The notes below the pieces were generated by a model, which was not told the origin of the DNA, searched no databases, and saw only the letters and a list, made by a program, of their open reading frames with translations. Of a stretch of 64,000 nt of DNA, positions 31,059-39,968 are shown piece after piece. Each line of letters starts with the position of its first letter. Position 1 is the stretch's first letter. Both the position numbers and the translations under genes were made by a program. The DNA is from Streptomyces sp. CA-210063 (GTDB lineage: Bacteria; Actinomycetota; Actinomycetes; Streptomycetales; Streptomycetaceae). The stretch covers positions 5,952,001 to 6,016,000 of the forward strand of contig NZ_CP102512.1 in assembly GCF_024612015.1 (NCBI RefSeq), written 5' to 3'.

Positions 31059-32132
31059 TCAGTTGGTGAGGGACGCGAGCCACGTGGTCAGGAGGCGGTT
31101 CGTCTCCTCGGCGCGTTCCTGCTGGATGAAGTGGCCGGCGCCGTCGAGGAGATGGGACGCGGTGAGGCCGGGCAGGGTCGTGGGGTAGGCCTCGATCGCG
31201 TCGGCGAGCCAGGTCGTGGAGGCGTCCCGGGTGCCGCCGATGAACAGGGACGGCTGGGGGATGGGCGCGCCGGCGTGCTCGGACAGGTCCTCCCAGTCGC
31301 GGTCCATGTTCCGATAGCGGTTCAGCGCCCCGGTCAGGCCGGTCCGCTCGAACTCCCCGGCGTAGACGTCGAGTTCGTGCTCGCCGAGCCAGGCGGGCAG
31401 GCGGCCCTGCGGGAATCTGTCGCGCAGCGCCCCGCCGCGGCCGACGAAGTGCGGGTCCGGAGCGCCGGACGCGGGCATGGTGTCGGCCGACAGCGCGGCG
31501 TAGAAACCGGCGAGCCAGCCCCGTACATCGGGTTCGATCTCCGCCTCGGCCCGGCCGGGCCGCTGGAAGTAGGAGACGTAGAACTCCTCCGTGAACTCCT
31601 CCGTGCCGCCCATCCGCGCGAAGACCTCACTCGGCCGGGGCCCGCCGGGCGGGGTGTACGGCACGCTCAGCAGGCCGACCGCGCGGAAGACGTCCGGCCG
31701 GAGCAGGGCGGAGGTGGCGGCGATGGTCGCGCCCCAGTCGTGCCCGACGATCACCGCGGGCTCCCCGCCCAGGGCGTCCACCACGGCGACGTTGTCCGCC
31801 ACCAGGTCGAGCATCCGGTACGCCTCCACGGCCGAGGGCCGCGACGAACGGCCGTACCCCCGCACGTCGATCGCCACCGCGCGGTAGCCGGCGGCGGCCA
31901 GCGCGGGCAGCTGGTGCCGCCACGAGTACCAGGACTCGGGGAAACCGTGCACAAGTAGCACCAGTGACCCGCTGCCTTGCTCCACCAGGTGGATCCGACC
32001 GGCGGGTGAGGGGACGAGCCGGTGCGTACGGGCGTGGGGATCGGAGGCCGGGTTGGAGGGGGAGAGCGACGAAGCGTTGGGGGCGGAGGCGGAGGTGGGG
32101 GCCGAGGTGGTGCCGGCGGTCGTCTGCGGCAT
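31059..32132 (-). CDS. Epoxide hydrolase-like alpha/beta hydrolase
   Basis: 357 residues from ATG 32132, chosen because GGGAGGATCC precedes it. After a disordered Ser/Ala/Pro leader (1-35) comes the hydrolase fold. Oxyanion HGFPESW, the aspartate nucleophile in VIGHDWGA, and the catalytic His in LLDGAGHFIQQE fit the epoxide hydrolase/dehalogenase group, which opens epoxides through an aspartyl-ester intermediate. The lid region holds tyrosines (VSYFQRPG and nearby) that usually position the epoxide oxygen. The substrate is unknown. It converges on the secreted-protein gene. Confidence 0.88.
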   Translation of the reverse strand: MPQTTAGTTSAPTSASAPNASSLSPSNPASDPHARTHRLVPSPAGRIHLVEQGSGSLVLLVHGFPESWYSWRHQLPALAAAGYRAVAIDVRGYGRSSRPSAVEAYRMLDLVADNVAVVDALGGEPAVIVGHDWGATIAATSALLRPDVFRAVGLLSVPYTPPGGPRPSEVFARMGGTEEFTEEFYVSYFQRPGRAEAEIEPDVRGWLAGFYAALSADTMPASGAPDPHFVGRGGALRDRFPQGRLPAWLGEHELDVYAGEFERTGLTGALNRYRNMDRDWEDLSEHAGAPIPQPSLFIGGTRDASTTWLADAIEAYPTTLPGLTASHLLDGAGHFIQQERAEETNRLLTTWLASLTN

Positions 32133-32362
32133 GGATCCTCCCGAGGGCGGGTGAGCGGTGCGTGCCCCCGATCCTCCGGCGGACCGCACCCCCCACACGA
32201 ACCCCTTTGCCGATTCGGCAACAGTGCGGCGGCTACGACCACCGCAGCCGCAGCCGCAGCGGGACGGTGCCTGAGTCGAAGCGACAGCGGGCCCCGGCCC
32301 CGGACCTGGAGCCGCACCGCAAAGCGACTGCCCTCACCCCACCAGCCCGAACCACCCCCGGC

Positions 32363-33325
32363 TCACCCCGCAGTCCCCGCCTTCCCGCGCCCCGCCTTCC
32401 CCCGCCCCACCTGCGTCCGCACCGCCCCCATGCTCGCCCCGATGACCAGCGCGATCGCGAGGGCTTCCGTGGCGGCGAGGGTCTGGTCGAGGATCAGGAA
32501 CCCGGCGGTCGCGGCGAGCGCGGGCTCCAGGCTCATGAGGATCGCGAACGTGGACGCGGGCAGGCGGCGCAGGGCGAGGAGTTCGAGGGTGTAGGGGAGG
32601 ACGGAGGACAGTACGGCGACGGCGGCGCCCAGCGCGATCGTCGTCGGGTCGAGGAGCCGCGTCCCGGACTCGACGAGCCCCAGCGGCAGGAAGAGCACCG
32701 CCGCGACGGCCATGGCCAGCGCCAGCCCGTCGGCCTGCGGGAACCGTCGGCCCGTACGCGCGCTGAAGACGATGTACAGGGCCCACATCGCCCCGGCGGA
32801 GAGGGCGAAGGCGACGCCCAGCGGGTCGAGGCCGCCGAAGCCGCCCCCGCCGCCGAGCAGGAAGACACCGCAGAGGGCCAGCCCGGCCCACACCATGTTC
32901 ACCGCTCGGCGGGACGCGAGGACGGACAGCGCCAGCGGGCCGAGCACCTCCAGGGTGACGGCGGGGCCGAGGGGGATACGGGCGAGGGCCTGATAGAAGA
33001 GGCCGTTCATCGCGGCCATGGTGACGCCGAAGGCGACGACCGTGCCCCAGTCGGTACGCGAGTGCCCGCGCAGCCGGGGCCGGCAGATCACCAGCAGCAC
33101 CAGCGCGGCCACCGCGAGCCGCAGCGTCACCACCCCGAGCGCCCCGGTCCGCGGCATCAGACTCACCGCCAGCGCCCCGCCGAACTGCACCGAGATCCCA
33201 CCGGCCAGCACCAGGCCGACCGGCCCGAGGGAACGCGGCCCGCGAGCACCGCCGGACGCGGGGCCGGCCGGTGTCGTCGTCGTGGTGGTGGCGGGCGCGG
33301 ACTGTTCAGCGCTGGGGAGTGTCAC
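32363..33325 (-). CDS. EamA-family exporter (RhtA-like)
   Basis: 320 residues with about 10 predicted membrane helices in two inverted EamA halves. Typical segments are ALGVVTLRLAVAALVLLV in the first half and MSLEPALAATAGFLILDQTL in the second; the SLEPALAA motif is the best family marker. RhtA-like members export threonine, homoserine or other metabolites. The cytoplasmic C-terminus carries a short GRGKAGRGKAG repeat. It is transcribed away from the acyl-CoA operon and is probably unrelated to it. Confidence 0.88.
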   Translation of the reverse strand: MTLPSAEQSAPATTTTTTPAGPASGGARGPRSLGPVGLVLAGGISVQFGGALAVSLMPRTGALGVVTLRLAVAALVLLVICRPRLRGHSRTDWGTVVAFGVTMAAMNGLFYQALARIPLGPAVTLEVLGPLALSVLASRRAVNMVWAGLALCGVFLLGGGGGFGGLDPLGVAFALSAGAMWALYIVFSARTGRRFPQADGLALAMAVAAVLFLPLGLVESGTRLLDPTTIALGAAVAVLSSVLPYTLELLALRRLPASTFAILMSLEPALAATAGFLILDQTLAATEALAIALVIGASMGAVRTQVGRGKAGRGKAGTAG

Positions 33326-33434
33326 GGGAGCCGTCCAGGAAGAGCGGGGAGCGAGAGCGCTTCGTTCAGTATGTGGAACTTAGTAGTTCAAGGTAATGGA
33401 CTGGGTCAGGTCTGTAAACCACTTTTGGAGCTTA

Positions 33435-33522
33435 CGCACCCGGAAGTCCGCACCCGGAAGTCCGCACCCGGAAGTCCGCACCCGGAAGTCCGCACCCGGA
33501 AGTCCGTCCGCACCCAGAAATC
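33435..33522. repeat. 14-bp tandem repeat upstream of the acyl-CoA operon
   Basis: CGCACCCGGAAGTC is repeated five times without change (33435-33504). After a CGTC insert there is one diverged copy (33509-33522). It lies between the EamA start and the operon's palindrome. Confidence 0.95.
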
Positions 33523-33534
33523 CGCCCCAAAAAT

Positions 33535-33552
33535 ACAAGCACGCTTGCTTGT
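33535..33552. promoter_or_regulatory. Probable TetR operator at the start of the acyl-CoA operon
   Basis: ACAAGCACGCTTGCTTGT matches its own reverse complement at 14 of 18 positions; only two of its nine base pairs are asymmetric. It ends 27 bp before the first gene's ATG. The size and symmetry suit a TetR dimer pair, and the operon ends with its own TetR gene. Confidence 0.65.
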
Positions 33553-33579
33553 TTCCGGTCCCGCTGCCATGCTCCCCCC

Positions 33580-34377
33580 ATGGCCGACCCCACGCCCGTG
33601 ATCGACGATCTCCGCGCCGAGAGTCAGGAACTCGACCTGCTCGTGGCCGAGTTGAGCCCGGAGCAGTGGGCGCTCGCGACGCCCGCCCCGCGCTGGACCG
33701 TCGCCCACCAGATCGCCCACCTCGCCTGGACCGACCACTCCTCCGTGCTGGCGGTGACCGATCAGGACGCCTTCGCCCGTGAGGTCGAGAACGCGCTGAC
33801 CTCGCCCGGGGACTTCGTGGACAACGGTGCGGAGGAAGGGGCGGGGAAGCCGCCCGCCCGACTGCTAGCGGACTGGCGGGCCGGGCGCGAGGCCCTGGAG
33901 GACGCCCTGCGCGCGGCACCCGACGGCGCGCGGTTCCCCTGGTACGGCCCGCCCATGTCCACCGCCTCCATGGCGACCGCCCGCCTCATGGAGACCTGGG
34001 CGCACGGCCTGGACATCGCCGACGCACTGGGCGTTCCCCGGATCGCCCCCACCGGCCGGCTCCGTCACATCACTCGCCTCGGCGTCCGCACCCGCGACTT
34101 CGCGTTCGGCGTGCACGGACTGACCCCGCCGTTCGAGGAGTTCCGAGTCGAACTCATCGGTCCTGCCGGTGAGGTGTGGGCGTCCGGCCCCGAGGACGCG
34201 ACCGACCGCGTCACCGGCCCCGCCCTCGACTTCTGTCTGCTGGTCACCCAGCGGGCCCACCGCGCCGACCTCGACCTCCACGCCGAAGGGTCCGACGCCG
34301 ACCGCTGGCTGGACATCGCCCAGGCCTTCGCCGGCCCGCCCGGCAAGGGACGCGAGCCCCAGCAGGAGTCCGAGTGA
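33580..34377 (+). CDS. TIGR03084-family metal-binding (MDMPI-like) protein
   Basis: 265 residues, first gene of the acyl-CoA operon. The N-terminal DinB-like domain includes [14 protein letters not shown] (metal-ligand His), and a second helix has [14 protein letters not shown]. The C-terminal part is beta-rich and ends in a charged tail. The TIGR03084 family is regularly found next to AtuA-like and acyl-CoA dehydrogenase genes in actinobacteria. A role as a mycothiol- or metal-dependent helper enzyme is inferred. Its TGA overlaps the next GTG start (GTGA). Confidence 0.88.
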   Translation: MADPTPVIDDLRAESQELDLLVAELSPEQWALATPAPRWTVAHQIAHLAWTDHSSVLAVTDQDAFAREVENALTSPGDFVDNGAEEGAGKPPARLLADWRAGREALEDALRAAPDGARFPWYGPPMSTASMATARLMETWAHGLDIADALGVPRIAPTGRLRHITRLGVRTRDFAFGVHGLTPPFEEFRVELIGPAGEVWASGPEDATDRVTGPALDFCLLVTQRAHRADLDLHAEGSDADRWLDIAQAFAGPPGKGREPQQESE

Positions 34378-36146
34378 GGCCCCTCCGCATAGGCAACGCC
34401 TCCGGCTTCTACGGCGACCGCTTCGACGCCATGCGCGAGATGCTCACCGGCGGCGAACTCGACGTCCTCACCGGCGACTACCTCGCCGAGCTGACCATGC
34501 TCATCCTCGGCCGGGACCGCCTGAAGGACCCCGCCGCCGGGTACGCGCGCACCTTCCTCCGCCAACTGGAGGAGTGCCTGGGCCTCGCGCACGAGCGGGG
34601 CGTACGGATCGTCGCCAACGCCGGCGGCCTCAACCCCGCCGGACTCGCCGACGCCGTACGGGAGTTGGCCGACCGGCTCGGCATCCCCGTACGCGTCGCC
34701 CATGTCGAGGGCGACGACCTCACCACCCTGCACCCCGGCACCCTCGCCGCCCACGCCTACCTCGGCGGCTTCGGCATCGCGGCCTGTCTGCGGGAGGGCG
34801 CGGACATCGTGGTCACCGGCCGGGTGACGGACGCGGCGCTCGTCACCGGGCCCGCCGCCGCCCACTTCGGCTGGGGCCCGGGGGAGTACGACCGCCTAGC
34901 GGGCGCCGTCGTCGCCGGGCACGTGCTGGAGTGCGGCGCCCAGGCCACCGGCGGCAACTACGCCTTCTTCCACGAGGTTCATGGGTTCAACGGGGTCCAA
35001 GAGGTCCAAGAGGTCCAAGAGGCTCAAGAGGTCCACGAGTCCGCCCCGGTTGGCCTTCGGCGCCCCGGCCTCCGCCGCCCCGGCTTCCCCCTCGCCGAAA
35101 TCCACGCCGACGGAACGGCCGTCATCACCAAACACCCCGGCACCGGCGGCCTCGTCGACCTCGGCACGGTCACCGCCCAGCTCCTCTACGAGACGGGCGG
35201 CGCCCGGTACGCGGGCCCCGACGTCACCGCCCGCCTCGACACCGTCAGGCTCACCCAGGACGGCCCCGACCGCGTCCGCGTCGACGGCGTACACGGCGAG
35301 GCCCCGCCCCCCACCCTCAAGGTCGGCCTCAACCGCCTCGGCGGCTACCGCAACGAGGTCACCTTCGTCCTGACCGGCCTGGAGATCGAGCGCAAGGCCG
35401 CCTTCGTCCGCGACCAGCTGGAGACCGCGCTCTACGCCGCCAAGTCCCGCCCCGAACACGTGAGTTGGGAACTGGCCCGCACCGACCATCCCGACGCCCC
35501 GACCGAGGAGACCGCCAGCGCACTCCTCCACCTCGTCGTCCGCGACCCCGACCGGAATGCGGTCGGCCGCGCCCTCAGCGGAGCCGCCGTGGAACTGGCC
35601 CTCGCCAGCTACCCCGGCTTCCACGTCCTGGCCCCACCGGGAAGGGGCGCGCCCTACGGCGTGTTCGAGGCGGCCTACGTAGACCAGGGAGCCGTCCAGC
35701 ACACGGCGGTCCTCCACGACGGCCGCCGGGTCCCCGTGCCCCCGGCCGCCGACACCCTCGTACTGCGGCCGGTCGGCGAGCCACCCCTCCCGGAGCCCCT
35801 GCCGGCAGGGCTCCCCAGCCGACGCGCACCTCTCGGCCTCGTCGTCGGCGCCCGCAGCGGCGACAAGGGCGGCGACGCCAACATCGGCCTCTGGGCCCGC
35901 ACGGACGACGCCTGGCGGTGGCTCGCGCACACCCTCACCACCGACCGCCTCCGCGAACTCCTCCCGGAAGCAGCCGAGTTGATCGTCACCCGGCACGCCC
36001 TCCCGAACCTCCGCGCCCTCAACTTCGTGATCGAGGGCATCCTCGGCGAGGGCGTCGCCTCCCAACACCGTTTCGACCCCCAGGCCAAGGCCCTCGGCGA
36101 ATGGCTCCGCTCCCGCCACCTGGACATACCGGAGGCCCTCCTGTGA
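34374..36146 (+). CDS. AtuA-like acyclic terpene utilisation family protein (DUF1446)
   Basis: 590 residues from GTG 34374, which overlaps the previous stop as GTGA; the upstream open frame is antisense or shadow sequence. The AtuA domain (about 1-440) contains [23 protein letters not shown] and [24 protein letters not shown]-terminal ferredoxin-fold module (about 490-585) has [20 protein letters not shown]. AtuA is required for citronellol/geraniol catabolism in Pseudomonas, but its reaction is unsettled. Residues about 207-222 hold a [13 protein letters not shown] insert encoded by GTCCAAGAG repeats (about 34996-35037), which looks like local repeat expansion in a loop. Confidence 0.9.
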   Translation: MRPLRIGNASGFYGDRFDAMREMLTGGELDVLTGDYLAELTMLILGRDRLKDPAAGYARTFLRQLEECLGLAHERGVRIVANAGGLNPAGLADAVRELADRLGIPVRVAHVEGDDLTTLHPGTLAAHAYLGGFGIAACLREGADIVVTGRVTDAALVTGPAAAHFGWGPGEYDRLAGAVVAGHVLECGAQATGGNYAFFHEVHGFNGVQEVQEVQEAQEVHESAPVGLRRPGLRRPGFPLAEIHADGTAVITKHPGTGGLVDLGTVTAQLLYETGGARYAGPDVTARLDTVRLTQDGPDRVRVDGVHGEAPPPTLKVGLNRLGGYRNEVTFVLTGLEIERKAAFVRDQLETALYAAKSRPEHVSWELARTDHPDAPTEETASALLHLVVRDPDRNAVGRALSGAAVELALASYPGFHVLAPPGRGAPYGVFEAAYVDQGAVQHTAVLHDGRRVPVPPAADTLVLRPVGEPPLPEPLPAGLPSRRAPLGLVVGARSGDKGGDANIGLWARTDDAWRWLAHTLTTDRLRELLPEAAELIVTRHALPNLRALNFVIEGILGEGVASQHRFDPQAKALGEWLRSRHLDIPEALL

Positions 36147-36428
36147 CCGGCCCGCGTCCGGTCTCACCGGAGGCACTGCCGTGACCGCCCGCCGCCCGGA
36201 CTTCCAGAGGCCCTGCCGTGACCGGCCGCCGTCCGGACTCATCGGAGGCCCTGCGGTGACCGCCCGCTGCCCGGACTCTCCCGACGTCGAGGTTCTCCCG
36301 TGACCGCCCGCTGCCCGGACTCTCCCGACGTTGAGGTTCTCCCGTGACCGCCCGCTGCCCGGACTCTCCCGACGTTGAGCTTCTCCCGTGACCGCCCGCC
36401 GCCCGGACTCTCCCGAGGTGCACCCGTG
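36143..36428 (+). repeat. Tandem array of gene-junction repeats (37-44 bp) with chained GTGA start/stop overlaps
   Basis: GTGACC recurs at 36143, 36181, 36218, 36256, 36300, 36344, 36388 and 36426, at spacings of 38, 37, 38, 44, 44, 44 and 38 bp. Each is preceded by a GAGG-type Shine-Dalgarno (GAGGCCCTC, GAGGCACTG, GAGGTTCTC and so on). The three 44-bp units differ at one or two bases. The first GTG overlaps the AtuA-like stop and the last is the carboxylase start. The mini-ORFs 36143-36184, 36181-36303, 36300-36347, 36344-36391 and 36388-36429 each end in TGA within the next GTG, forming an unbroken GTGA relay. Confidence 0.92.
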
Positions 36429-38024
36429 ACCGTCCTCAGCTCCGCCCTCGACCCGGGCGGCCCCGACCACACCGCGAACCGCGAGGCCATGCTGGCCAAG
36501 CTCGCCGCACTCGACGCCGAGCACGCGAAGGCCCTCGCGGGCGGCGGCGAGAAGTACGTCGAACGGCACCGCGAGCGCGGCAAGCTGCTCGCCCGCGAAC
36601 GCGTCGAGCTGCTCCTCGACCCGGACACACCCTTCCTGGAGCTGTCCCCGCTCGCCGCCTGGGGCAGCGAGTACACGGTCGGCGCCTCCCTCGTCACGGG
36701 CATCGGGACCGTCGAGGGCGTCGAGTGTCTGATCACCGCGAACGACCCGACCGTACGCGGCGGCGCGAGCAACCCGTGGAGCCTGAAGAAGGCCCTGCGG
36801 GCGAACGACATCGCACTCGCCAACCGCCTGCCCTGCATCAGCCTGGTGGAGTCCGGCGGCGCGGACCTGCCGTCCCAGAAGGAGATCTTCATCCCGGGCG
36901 GCGCGATCTTCCGCGACCTCACCCGGCTCTCCGCCGCAGGCATCCCCACCATCGCCGTCGTCTTCGGCAACTCCACCGCCGGCGGGGCCTACATCCCCGG
37001 CATGTCGGACCACGTGATCATGGTCAAGGAACGGGCGAAGGTGTTCCTCGGCGGGCCACCCCTCGTGAAGATGGCCACCGGCGAGGAGAGCGACGACGAG
37101 TCGCTGGGCGGCGCCGAGATGCACGCGCGCGTGTCGGGCCTCGCGGACCACTTCGCCGTCGACGAGCACGACGCCCTCCGCCAGGCCCGCCGCGTCGTCG
37201 CCCGCCTCAACCACCGCAAGGCGTACGCCGATCCGGCACCGGCCGCACCCCCCAAGTACGACCCGGAGGAGCTGCTCGGCATCGTCCCCGGCGACCTCCG
37301 CAGTCCCTTCGACCCCCGCGAGGTGATCGCCCGCATCGTCGACGCCTCCGACTTCGACGAGTTCAAGCCCCTCTACGGCACCAGCCTCACCACCGGCTGG
37401 GCCACCCTCCACGGCTACCCGGTCGGCATCCTCGCCAACGCCCAGGGCGTCCTCTTCAGCGAGGAGTCCCAGAAGGCCGCCCAGTTCATCCAGCTCGCCA
37501 ACCAGCGCGACATCCCGCTCCTCTTCCTCCACAACACCACCGGCTACATGGTCGGCAAGGAGTACGAGCAGGGCGGCATCATCAAGCACGGCGCGATGAT
37601 GATCAACGCGGTCAGCAATTCGAAGGTCCCCCACCTCTCCGTCCTCATGGGCGCCTCGTACGGCGCCGGCCACTACGGCATGTGCGGCCGCGCCTACGAC
37701 CCCCGCTTCCTCTTCGCCTGGCCCAGCGCCAAGTCGGCGGTGATGGGCCCGCAGCAGCTCGCGGGCGTGCTCTCGATCGTGGCCCGGCAGTCGGCGACGG
37801 CGAAGGGCCGGCCGTACGACGAGGACGCCGACGCCGCACTCCGCGCGATGGTGGAGCAGCAGATCGAGTCCGAGTCGCTCCCCATGTTCCTGTCCGGGCG
37901 GCTGTACGACGACGGGGTCATCGACCCCCGCGACACCCGCACCGTCCTCGGCCTGTGCCTGTCCGCGATCCACACGGCGCCCTACGAGGGCGCACGCGGT
38001 GGCTTCGGCGTCTTCCGGATGTGA
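36426..38024 (+). CDS. Acyl-CoA carboxylase beta subunit (carboxyltransferase, methylcrotonyl/geranyl-CoA type)
   Basis: 532 residues from GTG 36426 at the end of the repeat array. Two crotonase-like halves form the carboxyltransferase: N-half GGASNPWSLKKALRANDIA and VFGNSTAGGAYIPGMSDH; C-half HNTTGYMVGKEYEQGGIIKHGAMMINAV and MGASYGAGHYGMCGRAYDPRFLFAWP. The last motif is typical of methylcrotonyl-CoA and geranyl-CoA carboxylases, which add CO2 from biotin to the gamma carbon of an unsaturated acyl-CoA. It forms a complex with the alpha subunit encoded 10 bp downstream. The substrate could be methylcrotonyl, geranyl or another enoyl-CoA. Confidence 0.93.
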   Translation: MTVLSSALDPGGPDHTANREAMLAKLAALDAEHAKALAGGGEKYVERHRERGKLLARERVELLLDPDTPFLELSPLAAWGSEYTVGASLVTGIGTVEGVECLITANDPTVRGGASNPWSLKKALRANDIALANRLPCISLVESGGADLPSQKEIFIPGGAIFRDLTRLSAAGIPTIAVVFGNSTAGGAYIPGMSDHVIMVKERAKVFLGGPPLVKMATGEESDDESLGGAEMHARVSGLADHFAVDEHDALRQARRVVARLNHRKAYADPAPAAPPKYDPEELLGIVPGDLRSPFDPREVIARIVDASDFDEFKPLYGTSLTTGWATLHGYPVGILANAQGVLFSEESQKAAQFIQLANQRDIPLLFLHNTTGYMVGKEYEQGGIIKHGAMMINAVSNSKVPHLSVLMGASYGAGHYGMCGRAYDPRFLFAWPSAKSAVMGPQQLAGVLSIVARQSATAKGRPYDEDADAALRAMVEQQIESESLPMFLSGRLYDDGVIDPRDTRTVLGLCLSAIHTAPYEGARGGFGVFRM

Positions 38025-38034
38025 GGAACCTTCA

Positions 38035-39885
38035 GTGATCACTTCTGTGCTCGTCGCCAACCGGGGCGAGATCGCGTGCCGCGTCTTCCGCACCTGCCAC
38101 TCGCTGGGCATCCGCACGGTCGCCGTGCACTCCGACGCCGACGAGAACGCCCTCCACGCGCGCGTGGCCGACGCGACGGTACGACTGCCGGGCGCGGCAC
38201 CCGCCGACACCTACCTGCGCGGCGACCTGATCGTGAAGGCCGCCCTCGCCGCCGGCGCCGACGCGGTCCACCCCGGCTACGGCTTCCTCTCCGAGAACCC
38301 CGACTTCGCCCGCCAGGTCCTCGACGCGGGCCTCACCTGGATCGGCCCGCCCCCGGAGGCGATCGAGGCGATGGCCTCCAAGACCCGCGCCAAGGAGCTG
38401 ATGGGGCTCACCCCCCTGCACGAGGTCACCGAGGACGACCTGCCGGTCCTCGTGAAGGCCGCGGCGGGCGGCGGCGGACGCGGCATGCGCGTCGTACGCC
38501 GCCTGGACGACCTGACCGCCGCCCTGGAGAGCGCCCGAGCCGAGGCCGCGAGCGCCTTCGGCGACGGCGAGGTCTTCGTCGAGCCCTACGTCGAGAACGG
38601 CCGCCACGTAGAGGTCCAGATCCTCGCCGACACCCACGGCACGATCTGGCCCCTCGGCACCCGCGACTGCTCCCTCCAACGCCGCCACCAGAAGGTCATC
38701 GAGGAGGCCCCGGCCCCCGCCCTCCCCGAAGCACTCACGGAGGAACTCCACACCCTGGCCGTACGCGCCGCCCGAGCCGTCGACTACGTGGGCGCGGGCA
38801 CGGTCGAGTTCCTCGTCTCCGCCGGCAAGGCCCACTTCCTGGAGATGAACACCCGCCTCCAGGTCGAACACCCGGTGACGGAAGCCGTCTTCGCCCTCGA
38901 CCTGGTCGCCGAACAGATCCGCATGGCCGAGGGCCACCCCCTCCCGGCCGACCCCCCACGCCCGCGCGGCCACGCTGTCGAGGCCCGCCTGTACGCGGAG
39001 GACCCGGCCCACGACTGGACCCCGCAGACCGGCACCCTCCACCGCCTGTCCGTGCCCGGCGTCCGCCTGGACACCGGCTACGAGGACGGCGACGCGATCG
39101 GCGTCCACTACGACCCCATGCTCGCCAAGCTCATCGCCCACGCCCCCACCCGCGCCGAGGCGATCCGCCGCCTGGCCGCCGCCCTGGACCGTGCCACGAT
39201 CCACGGCCCGACGACCAACCGCGACCTCCTGGCCCGCTCCCTGCGCCACGAGGAGTTCACGACGGCCCGCATGGACACGGGCTTCTACGACCGCCACCTG
39301 CCCGACCTGACCAGCCCCACCCCGGACCCGTACGCCCCCCTGGCCGCCGCCCTCGCCGACGCCCACACCCAGGGCGACCCCCGCTTCGGCGGCTGGCGCA
39401 ACGTCCCCTCCCAGCCCCGGACCAGGCGCTACGCCCTGGCAGGCAAGGAACACGAGCCCACCTACCGCCACACCCGCACCGGCCTGGAGGCCGACGGAGT
39501 CACGGTCATCCACGCCGACAGCCACCTCGTCGTACTCGAAGTAGAGGGCGTACGGCAAAAGTTCGAGGTGACGCGCTACGGCACCCACCGCTACGTCAAC
39601 ACCACCCACCTCACCGCCCTCCCCCGCTTCCCGGACCCCACCACCCAGCAAGCCCCCGGCTCCCTCCTGGCCCCCATGCCGGGCACGGTCGTACGCGTGG
39701 CGGATGGCCTGAATCCGGGGTCAGCCGTACAGGCCGGCCAACCCCTCCTCTGGCTGGAGGCGATGAAGATGGAGCACAGAATCGCGGCCCCGGCGACGGG
39801 CACCCTGACAGCCCTGCACGTGGCTGTGGGACAGCAGGTCGAGGTGGGCGCCCTTCTGGCCGTAGTCAAGGACCAGCCCACCTAG
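38035..39885 (+). CDS. Acyl-CoA carboxylase alpha subunit (biotin carboxylase with BCCP)
   Basis: 616 residues from GTG 38035, preceded by GAGGAA. The biotin carboxylase domains (about 1-440) have ANRGEIACRVFRTC, HPGYGFLSENPDFA, the ATP-grasp loop KAAAGGGGRGMRVV and FLEMNTRLQVEHPVTE. The C-terminal BCCP has the biotin lysine in EAMKMEH (about residue 580). The A-B domain junction after SKTRAKELM is several residues shorter than usual, since the normal AGVP-type loop is replaced by GLTPLHEV. A REP-like element begins at its stop codon. Confidence 0.94.
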   Translation: MITSVLVANRGEIACRVFRTCHSLGIRTVAVHSDADENALHARVADATVRLPGAAPADTYLRGDLIVKAALAAGADAVHPGYGFLSENPDFARQVLDAGLTWIGPPPEAIEAMASKTRAKELMGLTPLHEVTEDDLPVLVKAAAGGGGRGMRVVRRLDDLTAALESARAEAASAFGDGEVFVEPYVENGRHVEVQILADTHGTIWPLGTRDCSLQRRHQKVIEEAPAPALPEALTEELHTLAVRAARAVDYVGAGTVEFLVSAGKAHFLEMNTRLQVEHPVTEAVFALDLVAEQIRMAEGHPLPADPPRPRGHAVEARLYAEDPAHDWTPQTGTLHRLSVPGVRLDTGYEDGDAIGVHYDPMLAKLIAHAPTRAEAIRRLAAALDRATIHGPTTNRDLLARSLRHEEFTTARMDTGFYDRHLPDLTSPTPDPYAPLAAALADAHTQGDPRFGGWRNVPSQPRTRRYALAGKEHEPTYRHTRTGLEADGVTVIHADSHLVVLEVEGVRQKFEVTRYGTHRYVNTTHLTALPRFPDPTTQQAPGSLLAPMPGTVVRVADGLNPGSAVQAGQPLLWLEAMKMEHRIAAPATGTLTALHVAVGQQVEVGALLAVVKDQPT

Positions 39886-39928
39886 GGGCGCGGGGAACTG
39901 CGCGACCAGCCACACAACCACCCGCACC
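39884..39928. repeat. REP-like element copy 1
   Basis: The core AGGGGCGCGGGGAACTGCGC, then GACCAGCCACACAACC, starts at the stop codon of the carboxylase alpha gene. The same core is found at five other places in the window. Confidence 0.85.
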
Positions 39929-39968
39929 CTCCTACTGGCAGACGTCCCCTTCCCCTTAGGAGCCCCTC

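Noticed and set aside
33435..33522. Iteron-type replication origin
   Set aside because: Only a 14-bp repeat in a chromosomal promoter region, with no replication gene or AT-rich segment.
31964..33601. Plus-strand 545-codon frame over the epoxide hydrolase and EamA genes
   Set aside because: Arg/Gly/Pro-rich translation without domains, opposite to two genes with clear motifs.
36143..36428. CRISPR array
   Set aside because: Units are directly adjacent without unique spacers and are built from the gene junction itself; no cas genes nearby.
34896..38210. 1104-codon minus-strand open frame across the AtuA-like and carboxylase genes
   Set aside because: It is antisense to genes with unambiguous domains; the GC-rich codon pattern of the plus strand produces such frames. 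No domain is recognisable in it.
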